Of a stretch of DNA of 64,000 bases, positions 19,635 to 28,606 are shown in pieces. Both the position numbers and the translations under genes were made by a program. Source of the stretch: Gammaproteobacteria bacterium. GTDB lineage: Bacteria > Pseudomonadota > Gammaproteobacteria > JACKNK01. Position 1 is the first letter of the stretch, and each line of letters begins with the position of its first letter. The notes under the pieces were generated by a model, which was not told the DNA's origin, ran no database searches, and worked only from the letters and a program-made list of their open reading frames with translations. Location: positions 558,001-622,000 of the forward strand of contig JACKNK010000002.1 of the NCBI GenBank assembly GCA_024234955.1, given 5' to 3'.

Positions 19635-20012
19635 ATGACCGATACGGATCGAGCCACTCTGCTAGTCGTCGATGACGCACCGGAGAATATTCAGGTGCTG
19701 GCGGGGATACTGTCCGGGGATTACAAGGTCAAGGTTGCGAAGAGTGGCGAAAAGGCGTTGGAGATCATCGCCAAGGGGGCACCTGATCTAATTCTCCTGG
19801 ATGTGATCATGCCGGGCATGGACGGTTATGAGGTCTGTCGCCGGGTCAAGGCCGATCCAGCAAGTGCGGCTGTCCCTGTGGTGTTCGTCAGTGGGAATGA
19901 CAGCGCGGACGACAAGGCCCAGGGCGAGCAGGCGGGCGGCGCCGGCTTTCTCCACAAACCAGTCGATGCCGAGCAGGTCCGGGAAACAGTGCGGGCCTTG
20001 CTCCAAAGGTGA
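19635..20012 (+). CDS. Single-domain response regulator receiver
   Basis: This 125-residue protein is a stand-alone CheY-like receiver. The acidic pair follows VVDDAPENIQVL near the N-terminus, the phosphorylatable aspartate lies in LILLDVIMPGMDGYEV, and the conserved lysine is in HKPVDAEQV. It has no output domain, so it probably shuttles phosphate or acts by protein contact. It lies just downstream of four HPt-bearing kinases and one base before the HD-GYP gene, whose receiver is clearly similar (VVDD(A/T)PENI and LLD(V/I)(I/M)MPGM). It is a good candidate for the diffusible carrier of this phosphorelay, but the pairing is inferred from position only. A 112-bp gap with a strong hairpin separates it from the cyclase gene, so it may have its own promoter. 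Confidence 0.9.
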   Translation: MTDTDRATLLVVDDAPENIQVLAGILSGDYKVKVAKSGEKALEIIAKGAPDLILLDVIMPGMDGYEVCRRVKADPASAAVPVVFVSGNDSADDKAQGEQAGGAGFLHKPVDAEQVRETVRALLQR

Positions 20013-20013
20013 A

Positions 20014-21063
20014 ATGATGAGTGAAAAGCCAACGGTTCTGGTGGTTGATGACACTCCGGAGAACATCGACGTTCTGGCCGGCGTGCTGCGCGACAAATAC
20101 CGAGTCAAGGTAGCCACCAATGGGGAGCGGGCGCTCAAGATTGCCTTGAGCGATAACCCGCCGGATCTCGTGCTGCTCGACATCATGATGCCGGGCATGA
20201 GTGGCTATGAGGTGTGTGAAGCCCTGAAAGCCGATCCGAGAACTCGAAAGGTGCCGGTAATCTTCGTGACCGCAATGAATGAAGTCGCTGATGAACAGCG
20301 CGGTTTCGAAGTCGGTGGTGTCGATTACATCACCAAGCCGGTCTCTCCCCCCCTGGTGCTGGCGCGTGTGGCTACCCATCTCGATCTGTTCGATCAGAAC
20401 CGGGTGCTCGATCGCAAGGTTCAGGAACGTACCGTCGAGTTGAACCAGACCCGGCTTGAGGTCATTCGGCGCCTTGGGCGCGCAGCGGAATACAAGGACA
20501 ACGAGACTGGCCTGCATGTCATACGTATGAGCCATTACTCACGCATCATTGCCGAGGGCATGGGGTACAGCGACGATTATTGCGACACCCTGCTCAATGC
20601 AGCGCCGATGCACGACATCGGCAAGATCGGCATCCCGGATCGAGTGTTGCTCAAGCCCGGCAGACTCGATGACGAGGAATGGGCAATCATGCACAAGCAC
20701 CCGGAAATGGGCGCACGGATCATCGGTGAGCACAGCAACGAATTGCTCGCGATGGCTGCGGTGGTGGCGCTCGGACATCATGAGAAATGGGACGGCAGCG
20801 GCTATCCGGGTAAGCTCGTCGCGGAAGATATTCCTATCGAAGCCCGGTTCGTTGCCATTGCCGACGTGTTCGACGCACTGACTACGGAACGACCGTACAA
20901 AAAGGCCTGGGAGGTCGAAAAGGCGGTCAGTCTGATCCAGGAAAATGCCGGCGGCCATTTCGATCCCACGATGGTCCCGGTATTCATCGAACGACTCGAC
21001 GACGTCCTGGCCATCAAGAAGGCCTATGCGGAGCGCCCCGGAGAGACCCTGGAACTCGCATGA
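20014..21063 (+). CDS. Receiver-HD-GYP cyclic di-GMP phosphodiesterase
   Basis: This 349-residue protein has an N-terminal receiver (about 1-122, aspartate in LVLLDIMMPGM), a short coiled linker and an HD-GYP domain. The catalytic signatures are present: HDIGKIGIPD for the HD metal site and HHEKWDGSGYP for the GYP signature. Degradation of cyclic di-GMP under phosphorylation control is therefore likely. The frame is open further upstream, but the start is placed at the ATG at 20014 (a second ATG follows at 20017). An AAAGGTG ribosome-binding site sits directly before it, and earlier codons would run through the preceding receiver gene. It follows that gene with a one-base gap. Together with the GGDEF protein at 18.2 kb it gives the region both making and breaking activities for the same messenger. 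Confidence 0.93.
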   Translation: MMSEKPTVLVVDDTPENIDVLAGVLRDKYRVKVATNGERALKIALSDNPPDLVLLDIMMPGMSGYEVCEALKADPRTRKVPVIFVTAMNEVADEQRGFEVGGVDYITKPVSPPLVLARVATHLDLFDQNRVLDRKVQERTVELNQTRLEVIRRLGRAAEYKDNETGLHVIRMSHYSRIIAEGMGYSDDYCDTLLNAAPMHDIGKIGIPDRVLLKPGRLDDEEWAIMHKHPEMGARIIGEHSNELLAMAAVVALGHHEKWDGSGYPGKLVAEDIPIEARFVAIADVFDALTTERPYKKAWEVEKAVSLIQENAGGHFDPTMVPVFIERLDDVLAIKKAYAERPGETLELA

Positions 21064-21131
21064 TCATGACGGTCTGAGCGAGATCGGCGGGTATGCTCCG
21101 GTCTCATGAGCGTCATGACCGGAATCTTTCA

Positions 21132-23045
21132 ATGGCCAGTTCGCCGCTGCGTAGCCTGAAATTTCAGATCACCACGGCGCTGATCCTGCTGCTCGCGCTG
21201 TTCGCTGGTGCGATTCTTTATACCCTGCATCATCTCTCCCGCTATCACGAGGACGCGGTCACTTCACGGGTCGCCGAGTCCCTGGATTTCTCGGTTCAGC
21301 GGCTGCTTGCCCAGGGTCAGAACTACCTGGCCAATCCGCCGCGCGATTACGCCACCTATTACCGTGATGTGAAGTTGTATTACCGGGATCTGGAACAGCA
21401 TCTCGATGACATTGAAACGGCCATTCATGGGTTTGCGACCGGCATGCTGCCAAAGCGCCTGGAAGGTCTCGACGATGACATGGAACTGGTACTTCCCGAA
21501 CATGTGCGCAGCCGGGTCATGGCCCTGGACGAGCACTGGCGGGAATACGTTGGCCGACTGCGGGAACGCCTGGGGGACGATAAGGCGCAACCGCGTCTGG
21601 AGTGGGCGGCCCAGCATGTGGTCGAGTTCACGCCTTCGCTGGCTGTTGAAGTCTCGGACATGGTGCAGGCGTTGCGTTCGTCTCTGAACACGCATCAGGA
21701 CGGCATCTCCCGGGTGAACCAGTGGGTGCTGGTGTTCGCGGCGGCGTTCTCGTTGGCGATCGTGGCGTGGTTCTATCTGCGGGTCATGCGTCCGCTGGCC
21801 TCGGCGGCAAGTGCTTACGAGCGCGTTTCGCAAGGGGATTTCGGGCATCAGATCCGCGTATGTCACGACGACGAGATCGGCCATATGACCCGCGCCTTCA
21901 ACATCCTGTCGCAGCGCTTGAACGCCTTGTTCGGGCTCATCGATCGCTTGCAGACCGGCGACGACCTGCGATCCACGGTCGCGACCGCAGGACGTGAACT
22001 CGGCCCGTTACTGCCTCTGGACTGGCTCGAGGTGGTGCTGGTCGGGATGGATTCCGAGCGTGCCCGGGTAGCGGCCTGGTGGAGCCCGGACGATCGCCCT
22101 GCACCGGAAGGTCTTTGGCTCGACCTGAACAATGGCGATGCCTTCGGTGAGGCGCTGGCGGCGCGGCATCCGAGTCGGATTGCGATCCCCGATGAACTGG
22201 CCTCGTTGCAATTACACACTGCCTTGATTCTGCCGCTGCGCGAGTTCAGCGATCTCGATGGCGCCCTGGTATTCGCCAGTGGGGATGCGGATGCCTATCA
22301 GGATGATCATCTGGAATTGTTGCGCAACCTCGCGCCATTGCTGGCGCATACCTTCAGCCGGACCCTGCAGTTTCTGGACAACGAGCGCCTCGCTGCGCTC
22401 GGCCAGTTCGTATCCGGAATCGTTCACGAGATCCGCAATCCGCTGTCCACGATTGGCTTGGCGCTGGACTACATCGATGGTCGGGAAGACTTGCCGGAAG
22501 CCGTGACCAGACGTTCCGGACTGGCAGCGGGTGAGGCCAGGCGGATGGAACGCCTGCTTCAGGAAATCCTGCTCTATGCGAAGCCGGTGAGCTTGCACGG
22601 CCAACCCACCGCCCTGACGGACTGGCTTCAAGCGTTCGTCGAGGCGCAGGCCGATTTGCTTGCCGATCGGCATCAGCGGCTGGTGTTGACGATCGATCAA
22701 CCCGCTTGCGTCGAGCTGGATGGAGATCGCATGCAACAGGTTCTGCTGAACCTGCTGAGAAATGCGTGCGACGCCTCGCCCCCCGAGGCAACGATCACGC
22801 TACGCCTGACGACATCGGGTGGGGTTGCGCATATCGAGATGCACAACCCGGGTGACGCGATCAGCGAGACAGTCCGGGGGCGGTTGTTCGAGCCGTTCTT
22901 CACCACAAAAGCGCAAGGCACCGGCCTGGGGTTGCCGATCGTCCGCCGGTTGGTGGAAGCGCATGGCGGGGTCATGGAGATAGAATCGGATTCCGATCGG
23001 GGCACCCGCTTTCGGGTTTGCCTGCCCGCCATTCCCTGTCCTTGA
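21132..23045 (+). CDS. HAMP-GAF sensor histidine kinase
   Basis: This 637-residue orthodox kinase has a membrane span at about 11-33, a helical periplasmic domain of about 165 residues, a second span at about 198-218, HAMP (218-270) and a GAF-like domain (275-410). The HisKA domain has its histidine at 432 in VHEIRNPLST, and the HATPase domain carries GTGLGLPIVRRL. The HEIRNP form and the absence of receiver or HPt domains place it in an NtrB/PrsK-like group rather than with the giants upstream. The ATG at 21132 is preferred because the predicted membrane anchor follows it at once; an in-frame ATG at 21093 is possible. No partner regulator is adjacent. A sigma-54-linked regulator would fit the PEP-CTERM promoter at 35.8 kb, but none is visible in the window. 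Confidence 0.88.
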   Translation: MASSPLRSLKFQITTALILLLALFAGAILYTLHHLSRYHEDAVTSRVAESLDFSVQRLLAQGQNYLANPPRDYATYYRDVKLYYRDLEQHLDDIETAIHGFATGMLPKRLEGLDDDMELVLPEHVRSRVMALDEHWREYVGRLRERLGDDKAQPRLEWAAQHVVEFTPSLAVEVSDMVQALRSSLNTHQDGISRVNQWVLVFAAAFSLAIVAWFYLRVMRPLASAASAYERVSQGDFGHQIRVCHDDEIGHMTRAFNILSQRLNALFGLIDRLQTGDDLRSTVATAGRELGPLLPLDWLEVVLVGMDSERARVAAWWSPDDRPAPEGLWLDLNNGDAFGEALAARHPSRIAIPDELASLQLHTALILPLREFSDLDGALVFASGDADAYQDDHLELLRNLAPLLAHTFSRTLQFLDNERLAALGQFVSGIVHEIRNPLSTIGLALDYIDGREDLPEAVTRRSGLAAGEARRMERLLQEILLYAKPVSLHGQPTALTDWLQAFVEAQADLLADRHQRLVLTIDQPACVELDGDRMQQVLLNLLRNACDASPPEATITLRLTTSGGVAHIEMHNPGDAISETVRGRLFEPFFTTKAQGTGLGLPIVRRLVEAHGGVMEIESDSDRGTRFRVCLPAIPCP

Positions 23046-23047
23046 GA

Positions 23048-23362
23048 ATGCTCATGTCCTTACGAACTTCCGTCCTTCTGATGGGTGCGGCCTTGTCGTT
23101 ACCCGCCATCGCTGTTGCCGACGACCTCTGTGAGGCGCAGACCTCCGCGCTGATTCAGCGCGTCGGCGCGTCGGTGTCGCCTGCCCTTAGCCGATCCCAA
23201 CTGGACCAGATGCGTGGCATCGCTCAGGAATTGTGCGAGGCGCACGTCGCGCAGGGGAACATGCCGACGCCGCCGGACGGATACACCGATTGGTTCACGT
23301 ACTTCATGTTCAACAAACAGCCCGATAAAGAGGGCAATAAGCGCCTGAAGCGGATGAAGTAG
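23048..23362 (+). CDS. Small secreted protein of unknown function
   Basis: This is a protein of about 104 residues with a clear signal peptide (cleavage expected after AIAVA, before DDLCEAQ) and a mature part of about 80 residues. The mature chain is mostly helical, with two cysteines (in DDLCEA and QELCEAH) that could form a disulfide, and a basic C-terminus. I do not recognise a family. It begins 3 bp after the kinase stop, so it is probably co-transcribed with that kinase and could be a periplasmic accessory, but this is inference. ATG codons at 23048 and 23054 are both possible starts. Its stop abuts, with no gap, the stop of the converging lipoprotein gene. Confidence 0.72.
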   Translation: MLMSLRTSVLLMGAALSLPAIAVADDLCEAQTSALIQRVGASVSPALSRSQLDQMRGIAQELCEAHVAQGNMPTPPDGYTDWFTYFMFNKQPDKEGNKRLKRMK

Positions 23363-23932
23363 TTATTTCGGGGTGTCCGGGGCGTCCGGATTCCACACCA
23401 CCACGGGGTGGTTGGTTTCCCAAGCGTCGTCATCGTCGATGGTGGCGAGGAAGGCGTCCATTTCCCCCTGACTGGCGGTAATCAGGATCACTCTGCTGAT
23501 CCGGTTCCCCAGCAACTGGCCCGGGAGGCGCCCGGAGGTCACGGCCTTCCGGAACACGTCGGTATCCGGGATCCAGCCGACGATATGTCCGCCTTCGTTG
23601 ACCTTGTATCGCAGGAACAGATACCCGGGGGCCTCCGGATCGTCCGGGTCGTGCAGGTTGGCGTAGCGGAGGTCACCGCTGCGCCGTAGCTCGACATCGA
23701 ACGGCGGCGGCGCCGAGCGGCCTTCCTTGGGCGGCAGTATCTGGATGCTCATGTGGCCATCGCTGAGCGGGGAGAAACGCACCAGGCCTTTCTCGGCCTT
23801 CCAGTCGCCGCCCAGGGTCTGGGCGCTTTCCGGGTCGGCTGATTGACCCAGCGGCTGCTGAGACACCACGGTGCTGCAGGCGCCGGGGATCAAGATGGCG
23901 AGCGTGAGGAGGGCAATGCGGGGCAATGACAT
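23363..23932 (-). CDS. Putative lipoprotein, unknown function
   Basis: This 189-residue protein starts with a lipoprotein signal, with lipobox LIPGAC and lipidated Cys19. The mature part is probably beta-rich and contains an RYKVNEGGHIVGWIPDTDVF segment. I recognise no family. The frame is open for 34 codons upstream, but the ATG at 23932 is chosen because it places the lipobox at the usual distance. It is divergent from the SDR gene at 24009 across 76 bp, which must hold both promoters, and it converges tail to tail on the small secreted protein. Envelope attachment is well supported; function is unknown. Confidence 0.8.
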   Translation of the reverse strand: MSLPRIALLTLAILIPGACSTVVSQQPLGQSADPESAQTLGGDWKAEKGLVRFSPLSDGHMSIQILPPKEGRSAPPPFDVELRRSGDLRYANLHDPDDPEAPGYLFLRYKVNEGGHIVGWIPDTDVFRKAVTSGRLPGQLLGNRISRVILITASQGEMDAFLATIDDDDAWETNHPVVVWNPDAPDTPK

Positions 23933-24008
23933 GGGGGCTCCGGTCGGGTCGAACGCGTTGGGCGGGTGAGGGTACGATTCCGCCACTGAATTTGGCAAAG
24001 GCCATCCA

Positions 24009-24911
24009 ATGATGCGGGACAACAGGGTATTCATCGTCGGTTGCGGTTACGTCGGCGAACGGGTCGCGGCAGAAGCGCGTCATCGCGGTCGCGAGGTGTT
24101 TGCCCTCGCACGAACGCCGCGCAGCGCGCAGCATCTTCTGACCTTCGGGATCGAGCCGGTACGCGGCGATCTGGATGACAGAGGCACCCTGCAGGACATG
24201 CCGACTGACGACGCGACGATCTATTACTTCGCGCCACCCCCGGACAAAGGGGATCGCGATCCGCGCATCGGGGCCTTCCTCGATGCGATCCGCATTGGCC
24301 AACTCCCCCGAAGGATCGTGCTGATCAGCACCAGCGGCGTCTATGGCAACTGCGAAGGCGCCTGGGTGGACGAGTCCTGGCCACGTAATCCGCAGGTCGA
24401 TCGCGCCCGCCGGCGCAGCGACGCAGAGCTGCAGCTTGAGCGATGGGCTCAGGCGCATGGTGTTGCGTACGCGATTCTCCGGGTTCCGGGAATCTATGGG
24501 CCGGATCGGGTGCCGCTGGAGCGGCTTGAGAAAGGGGTGCCGGTGCTCGCCGAATCCGAATCGCCCTGGAGCAACCGCATCCATGTCGATGATCTGGCCG
24601 CCGCCTGCGTTGCCGCCGGTGAGGATTCCCGTCCGGGGGGTGTGTTCAACGTGGCGGACGGGCAACCGTCCACGATGACCGATTATTTCAAGCGTGTGGC
24701 CCGGGCTGCGGGTTTGCCGCCACCGCCCGAGATCAGTCTGGATGAGGCGCGTGCCACACTAAGCCCGGGGATGTTGTCGTATCTCGCCGAGTCCAAGCGC
24801 CTCGACATCACCCGAATGCGCGAAGAACTCGGCGTGGAGCCGGCGTTTGCCGATCTCGACGCCGCGCTCGCCCATATCCTGCACGGCCACTGCGGTGGCG
24901 GACATCACTAA
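24009..24911 (+). CDS. YeeZ-like NAD(P)-binding SDR/epimerase family protein
   Basis: This 300-residue protein has a Rossmann fold with the nucleotide-binding motif VGCGYVGERVA near its start. It then has a GDLDD stretch, a STSGVYG segment and an NRIHVDDLAAA block typical of extended short-chain dehydrogenases. The usual YxxxK catalytic pair of sugar epimerases is not evident: the expected tyrosine region reads SGVYGNCEGAWVDE and no lysine follows at the right spacing. It resembles the poorly characterised YeeZ group, for which no reaction is firmly established. The start is the first of two ATG codons at 24009, with an AAAGG site upstream. Its TAA shares its last base region with the left end of the palindromic repeat that follows. 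Confidence 0.8.
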   Translation: MMRDNRVFIVGCGYVGERVAAEARHRGREVFALARTPRSAQHLLTFGIEPVRGDLDDRGTLQDMPTDDATIYYFAPPPDKGDRDPRIGAFLDAIRIGQLPRRIVLISTSGVYGNCEGAWVDESWPRNPQVDRARRRSDAELQLERWAQAHGVAYAILRVPGIYGPDRVPLERLEKGVPVLAESESPWSNRIHVDDLAAACVAAGEDSRPGGVFNVADGQPSTMTDYFKRVARAAGLPPPPEISLDEARATLSPGMLSYLAESKRLDITRMREELGVEPAFADLDAALAHILHGHCGGGHH

Positions 24912-25074
24912 AGGAACCTCTGATCGAATCATTCACGGACATCTGAAGCCTGAAATTGCTGCTTTCTGCGTTGCGAAACTTGGCAATAGACCGGCTATTT
25001 CCTGCGTTCCGCGCCTTGAAAGCAGCAATTTCAGCCATTCAGCTGAACCGTGCCTGATTCAATCAGAGCTTCCT
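24912..25074. repeat. 163-bp palindromic MITE-like element
   Basis: The ends are terminal inverted repeats: 24912-24938 matches the reverse complement of 25048-25074 at 23 of 27 positions. Inside is a second, perfect 17-bp inverted pair (CTGAAATTGCTGCTTTC at 24950-24966 against 25018-25034) and a small central palindrome (AATAG-ACCGG-CTATT). No protein-coding frame is evident. The nested inverted repeats and intergenic position between an SDR gene and glgP fit a non-autonomous mobile element or folded RNA repeat. The first 12 bases of the terminal repeat recur at 38921-38932. Confidence 0.75.
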
Positions 25075-25091
25075 AAACGGCGCGTCCTCGT

Positions 25092-27533
25092 TCAGAAGGG
25101 CTTCAGTCCCCAGATGTCCCGGGCGTATTCGCGGATGGTCCGGTCGCTACTGAACTTGTCCATGCGGGCGATGTTCAATATCGCCTTGCGCGTCCAGTTG
25201 GCGGTATCGAGGTAATCGCGACCGACTTGTGCGTGGGTGTCCAGGTAGGCGTCGAAATCCGCCAGATGCAGGTATGGGTCTCCGCCGTTCAGAATGGCGT
25301 CGTAGATCGGCCGGAACAGCCCCGGGTCGCTGTGACAGAAACGATCATCGCCAATCGCATCCATCACGCGCCGTGCCCGGTCGCTTCGGTGGTAGGCGTC
25401 CCAGGGGTTGTAATGCTTGCGTTGCAGGGACTGAACCTCGCTGACCGTCAGCCCGAAGATGTACATGTTCTCTTCGCCGATCTCTTCGGCCATCTCGATG
25501 TTGGCGCCATCCAGGGTGCCGATGGTGAGCGCGCCGTTCATGGCGAATTTCATGTTGCCGGTGCCGGACGCCTCCTTGCCGGCGGTGGAAATCTGCTCGG
25601 ACAGGTCGGCGCCGGGCATGATGCGTTCGGCCAGCGATACCCGGTAGTCGGGCAGATAGACCACCTTCATCACGCCGTGCAGGCGGGCGTCGCTGTTGAT
25701 GGTGGTGGCGACGTTGTTGATCAGCTTGATGATGCGTTTGGCCAGGAAATAGCCGGGTGCGGCTTTGCCGCCGAAGATATAGGTGCGCGGGGTTTCCGGG
25801 AGCGCGTTGTCCTCGGTGGCGCGCAGATATTCGTGAACGATGTGCATCAGGTTGAGCAACTGGCGTTTGTATTCGTGCATGCGCTTGGCCTGCACGTCGA
25901 ACAGCGAATCGGGATCGACGCGGACGCCAGCGGTCGTGCGGATGACCTCGGCGAGCAGGGCCTTGTTGCGGCGTTTGGCGTCATGAATCGCCTGTTGGAA
26001 GGCCGCGTCGCCGGCGAGCGGTTCGATCCGTCGGACCTCGGACAGGTCGCGGACCCAGTTGTCGCCGATGGCCTCGCTGAGAACCCGGGACAGGGCCGGG
26101 TTTGCCTGTTTGATCCAGCGCCTGGGGGTGACGCCGTTGGTCTTGTTCTGGAATCGATCCGGCCAGAGGGCGTGGAAGTCCGGCACCAGATCGGTTTTCA
26201 CCAGTTCCGAGTGGACGGCGGCCACCCCGTTGATGGCGTGGCCACCGACGATGGCCAGATGCGCCATGCGGACCTGTTGATGATCGCCTTCCTCGATCAG
26301 CGACAGGGATTGCAGTTTGTGCGGTGAATCGGGGAATCGCTTTGCTACTTCTTCCAGGTGACGCCGGTTGATCTCATAGATGATCTGAAGATGTCGGGGC
26401 AGGACCTTGCGCAACAGGCCGACCGACCATTTCTCCAAGGCTTCCGGGAGCAGGGTGTGATTGGTGTAGGCACAGGTCCGTCGGGTGATCTCGAAAGCGG
26501 TGTCCCAGGGTATTGCGTGTTCGTCCACCAGCAGACGCATGAGCTCGGCCACAGTCAGGGCCGGATGGGTGTCGTTGAGCTGAATCGCGGTGAAGTCCGA
26601 AAATTGATGCATGTCCTGGTGCCGGGAGAGGTAATCCCGAACGATGTCGCGCACCGAGCAGGCGACCAGAAAATATTCCTGGATCAGACGCAGTTCCTTG
26701 CCTTCTTCCAGAGAATCAGAGGGATACAGGACCTTGGATACCGTCTCCGAGGCGATCTGCTGTTCGACGGCGCGGAAGTAGTCGCCGTCGTTGAAGATTT
26801 CCATGTTGAACTGGTCGGGCGCCCGTGCCGCGAACAGGCGCAGGGTGTTGACGGTGTTGCCGCTGTAACCGACTACCGGGAGGTCATACGGCACGCCGAC
26901 GATGATTTCCCAATCCAGCCACATCGGGTTGTAGTGGCCTTCGCGGTCCACGTCTTCGACAACCCGGCCATATAACGGGACCAGACAGGTGTGCTGGCTG
27001 CGTTCGATCAACCAGGGCGATGCGGCTGCCTCCCAGTGGTCCGGCAGTTCTGCCTGCCAGCCGTTGCGGAATTCCTGGCGGAACAGACCGAAGTCGTAGC
27101 GAATCCCATAACCGAATCCAGGCAAGTCGAGGCTGGCGAGCGAGTCGAGGAAACAGGCCGCCAGGCGTCCCAGGCCGCCGTTACCCAGGGCGGGGTCGTA
27201 TTCCCCTTCGAGCAGATCGGAAAGCCGGTAACCCAGGGCCGCGACGGCGGCATCGACGGTTTCGTACAGATCCAGATTGCTGAGATTGTTGCCCAGCGCC
27301 CGCCCCATCAGAAATTCCATCGACAGGTAATACAGGCGCTTGGGATCGGCGCTGGCGAGGCGCTGCTCGGTGGCGAGCAATCGATCGGCCACCCAGTCCC
27401 GGCAGGCGAGCGCGACAGCGCGACCGATGTCGTCTTGAGTAGCCTTCTCCAGCGGCGTGCAGATCGAATATTTCAGATGATCGCGGATGCGGATCTGCAG
27501 GGCGTCTACGCCATTTTCCAGTGGCTGTGTCAC
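25092..27533 (-). CDS. glgP: Glycogen/alpha-glucan phosphorylase
   Basis: This 813-residue enzyme phosphorolyses alpha-1,4-glucans to glucose-1-phosphate using pyridoxal phosphate. The length is normal for GT35 phosphorylases. The cofactor lysine lies in EASGTGNMKFAMNGALTIGT, and the N-terminal region has the GNGGLGRLAACFLDSLASL block. The start is placed at the GTG at 27533, preceded by a GAGG site. A TTG 12 codons upstream is in frame but has no comparable site. It is the last gene of the long minus-strand run that begins in the exosortase locus, 127 bp after the mutarotase. Glucose-1-phosphate from this enzyme could feed nucleotide-sugar synthesis, but no glycogen synthase or branching gene is in the window. 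Confidence 0.96.
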   Translation of the reverse strand: MTQPLENGVDALQIRIRDHLKYSICTPLEKATQDDIGRAVALACRDWVADRLLATEQRLASADPKRLYYLSMEFLMGRALGNNLSNLDLYETVDAAVAALGYRLSDLLEGEYDPALGNGGLGRLAACFLDSLASLDLPGFGYGIRYDFGLFRQEFRNGWQAELPDHWEAAASPWLIERSQHTCLVPLYGRVVEDVDREGHYNPMWLDWEIIVGVPYDLPVVGYSGNTVNTLRLFAARAPDQFNMEIFNDGDYFRAVEQQIASETVSKVLYPSDSLEEGKELRLIQEYFLVACSVRDIVRDYLSRHQDMHQFSDFTAIQLNDTHPALTVAELMRLLVDEHAIPWDTAFEITRRTCAYTNHTLLPEALEKWSVGLLRKVLPRHLQIIYEINRRHLEEVAKRFPDSPHKLQSLSLIEEGDHQQVRMAHLAIVGGHAINGVAAVHSELVKTDLVPDFHALWPDRFQNKTNGVTPRRWIKQANPALSRVLSEAIGDNWVRDLSEVRRIEPLAGDAAFQQAIHDAKRRNKALLAEVIRTTAGVRVDPDSLFDVQAKRMHEYKRQLLNLMHIVHEYLRATEDNALPETPRTYIFGGKAAPGYFLAKRIIKLINNVATTINSDARLHGVMKVVYLPDYRVSLAERIMPGADLSEQISTAGKEASGTGNMKFAMNGALTIGTLDGANIEMAEEIGEENMYIFGLTVSEVQSLQRKHYNPWDAYHRSDRARRVMDAIGDDRFCHSDPGLFRPIYDAILNGGDPYLHLADFDAYLDTHAQVGRDYLDTANWTRKAILNIARMDKFSSDRTIREYARDIWGLKPF

Positions 27534-27660
27534 GGTGGGAACCTCGGTCGGAATGGGAGCACAAACCAAAGTCTAGTAAGCCCGTAACGGTTGCGATGCC
27601 GCGCACTGATCTGGCGTAAAGGACGCCGGTATGCATCGTGTGGCGCAGATTGTCGCGTGC

Positions 27661-28581
27661 TCAGGGCGGCGGAGACGGGGCCAGGGTTTCGACATCGATG
27701 CGGATGCCGGTCACATGGGACTGGCACGCCTGCAGGGTAATGCGGTCGGTCAGGCAGTTGCCGCTTTCGACACACACCATGTAAGGCCAGTCGTCATTCG
27801 GGAAATCGCCCATCGCCGCCGCCTTGTCGATCCAGGGATTCCACACCACGGTGCTTTGCGATCCGTGTTTTGCAATGCGCAGCCGCCGACCCCATGAGGG
27901 ATCGTTGATGACGCAGCGGTCTTCGGCACGCAGATAGATGCGGTCGGTTTCTCCCGAAAACCGGATTGACCCGGCCTGGGTATGCAGACCGGCAGTCGCG
28001 TTGAGCTGGTCGAGATATTGGCGTGTGTCCAGGCCATCGACGCTGATCGCTTCGATGTTCGAGATCGAAAAATAGCTGTGCAGGGCCTCGGTGAAAACGA
28101 ACTCGGACTGACCCCGGTTGTGGGTGCGCACATCGATAGACAGGGTGGCGCCGATCCGGAGCGTCACTTCGCAGCCGACCGGCTGCGGGATCAATGGGTC
28201 CTGATCGAGATTCAGCCCGAACTTGAGCATCACGACATCGTTGTCGAGCCCGCTGGCGATGACGCGCCAGGCACGGATTCGTGCCACTCCGTGGGCCGGG
28301 AGACCCGGCTCAACCGGATGGGCGCCGAACCACGGCCAGCACACCGGTATGCCCCCGCGAATCGCCTTGGTCGGCGCGTAACTCGCCAGCGAACTGGCCC
28401 AGAGTACCGGCTGCAGGCTGTGGGCAGGACGCCAGAAAAGGACTTGGGCGCCGAACAGCGACACCACAGCCTGCGCGGCGCCCGGAATATCGATCAAAGC
28501 GAGGATGTTGCCGTCCTGGGCCTCGAAACGCAGATGCTTGGCCAGGCCGAATTCCGTGTTCAGCGATGCGCTGTCCATCAT
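27661..28581 (-). CDS. D-hexose-6-phosphate mutarotase (YeaD-like)
   Basis: This 306-residue aldose-1-epimerase-fold protein should interconvert anomers of glucose-6-phosphate or related hexose phosphates. Supporting segments are GAQVLFWRP near the N-terminus, IRGGIPVCWPWFGAH, HGVARIRAW, EALHSYF and VVWNPW near the end, all typical of the YeaD/YMR099C group. The paired ATG codons at 28581/28578 are taken as start; an upstream extension would overlap the preceding gene in a poor frame. It lies 25 bp after the nucleotidyltransferase-like gene and upstream of glgP, which suits a small carbohydrate module. Confidence 0.92.
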   Translation of the reverse strand: MMDSASLNTEFGLAKHLRFEAQDGNILALIDIPGAAQAVVSLFGAQVLFWRPAHSLQPVLWASSLASYAPTKAIRGGIPVCWPWFGAHPVEPGLPAHGVARIRAWRVIASGLDNDVVMLKFGLNLDQDPLIPQPVGCEVTLRIGATLSIDVRTHNRGQSEFVFTEALHSYFSISNIEAISVDGLDTRQYLDQLNATAGLHTQAGSIRFSGETDRIYLRAEDRCVINDPSWGRRLRIAKHGSQSTVVWNPWIDKAAAMGDFPNDDWPYMVCVESGNCLTDRITLQACQSHVTGIRIDVETLAPSPPP

Positions 28582-28606
28582 GACGATTTCACCGAATAGG
28601 CCGCGT

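Noticed and set aside
19828..20013. Upstream extension of the HD-GYP gene to 19828
   Set aside because: It overlaps the single-receiver gene throughout, and a good ribosome-binding site lies directly before 20014.
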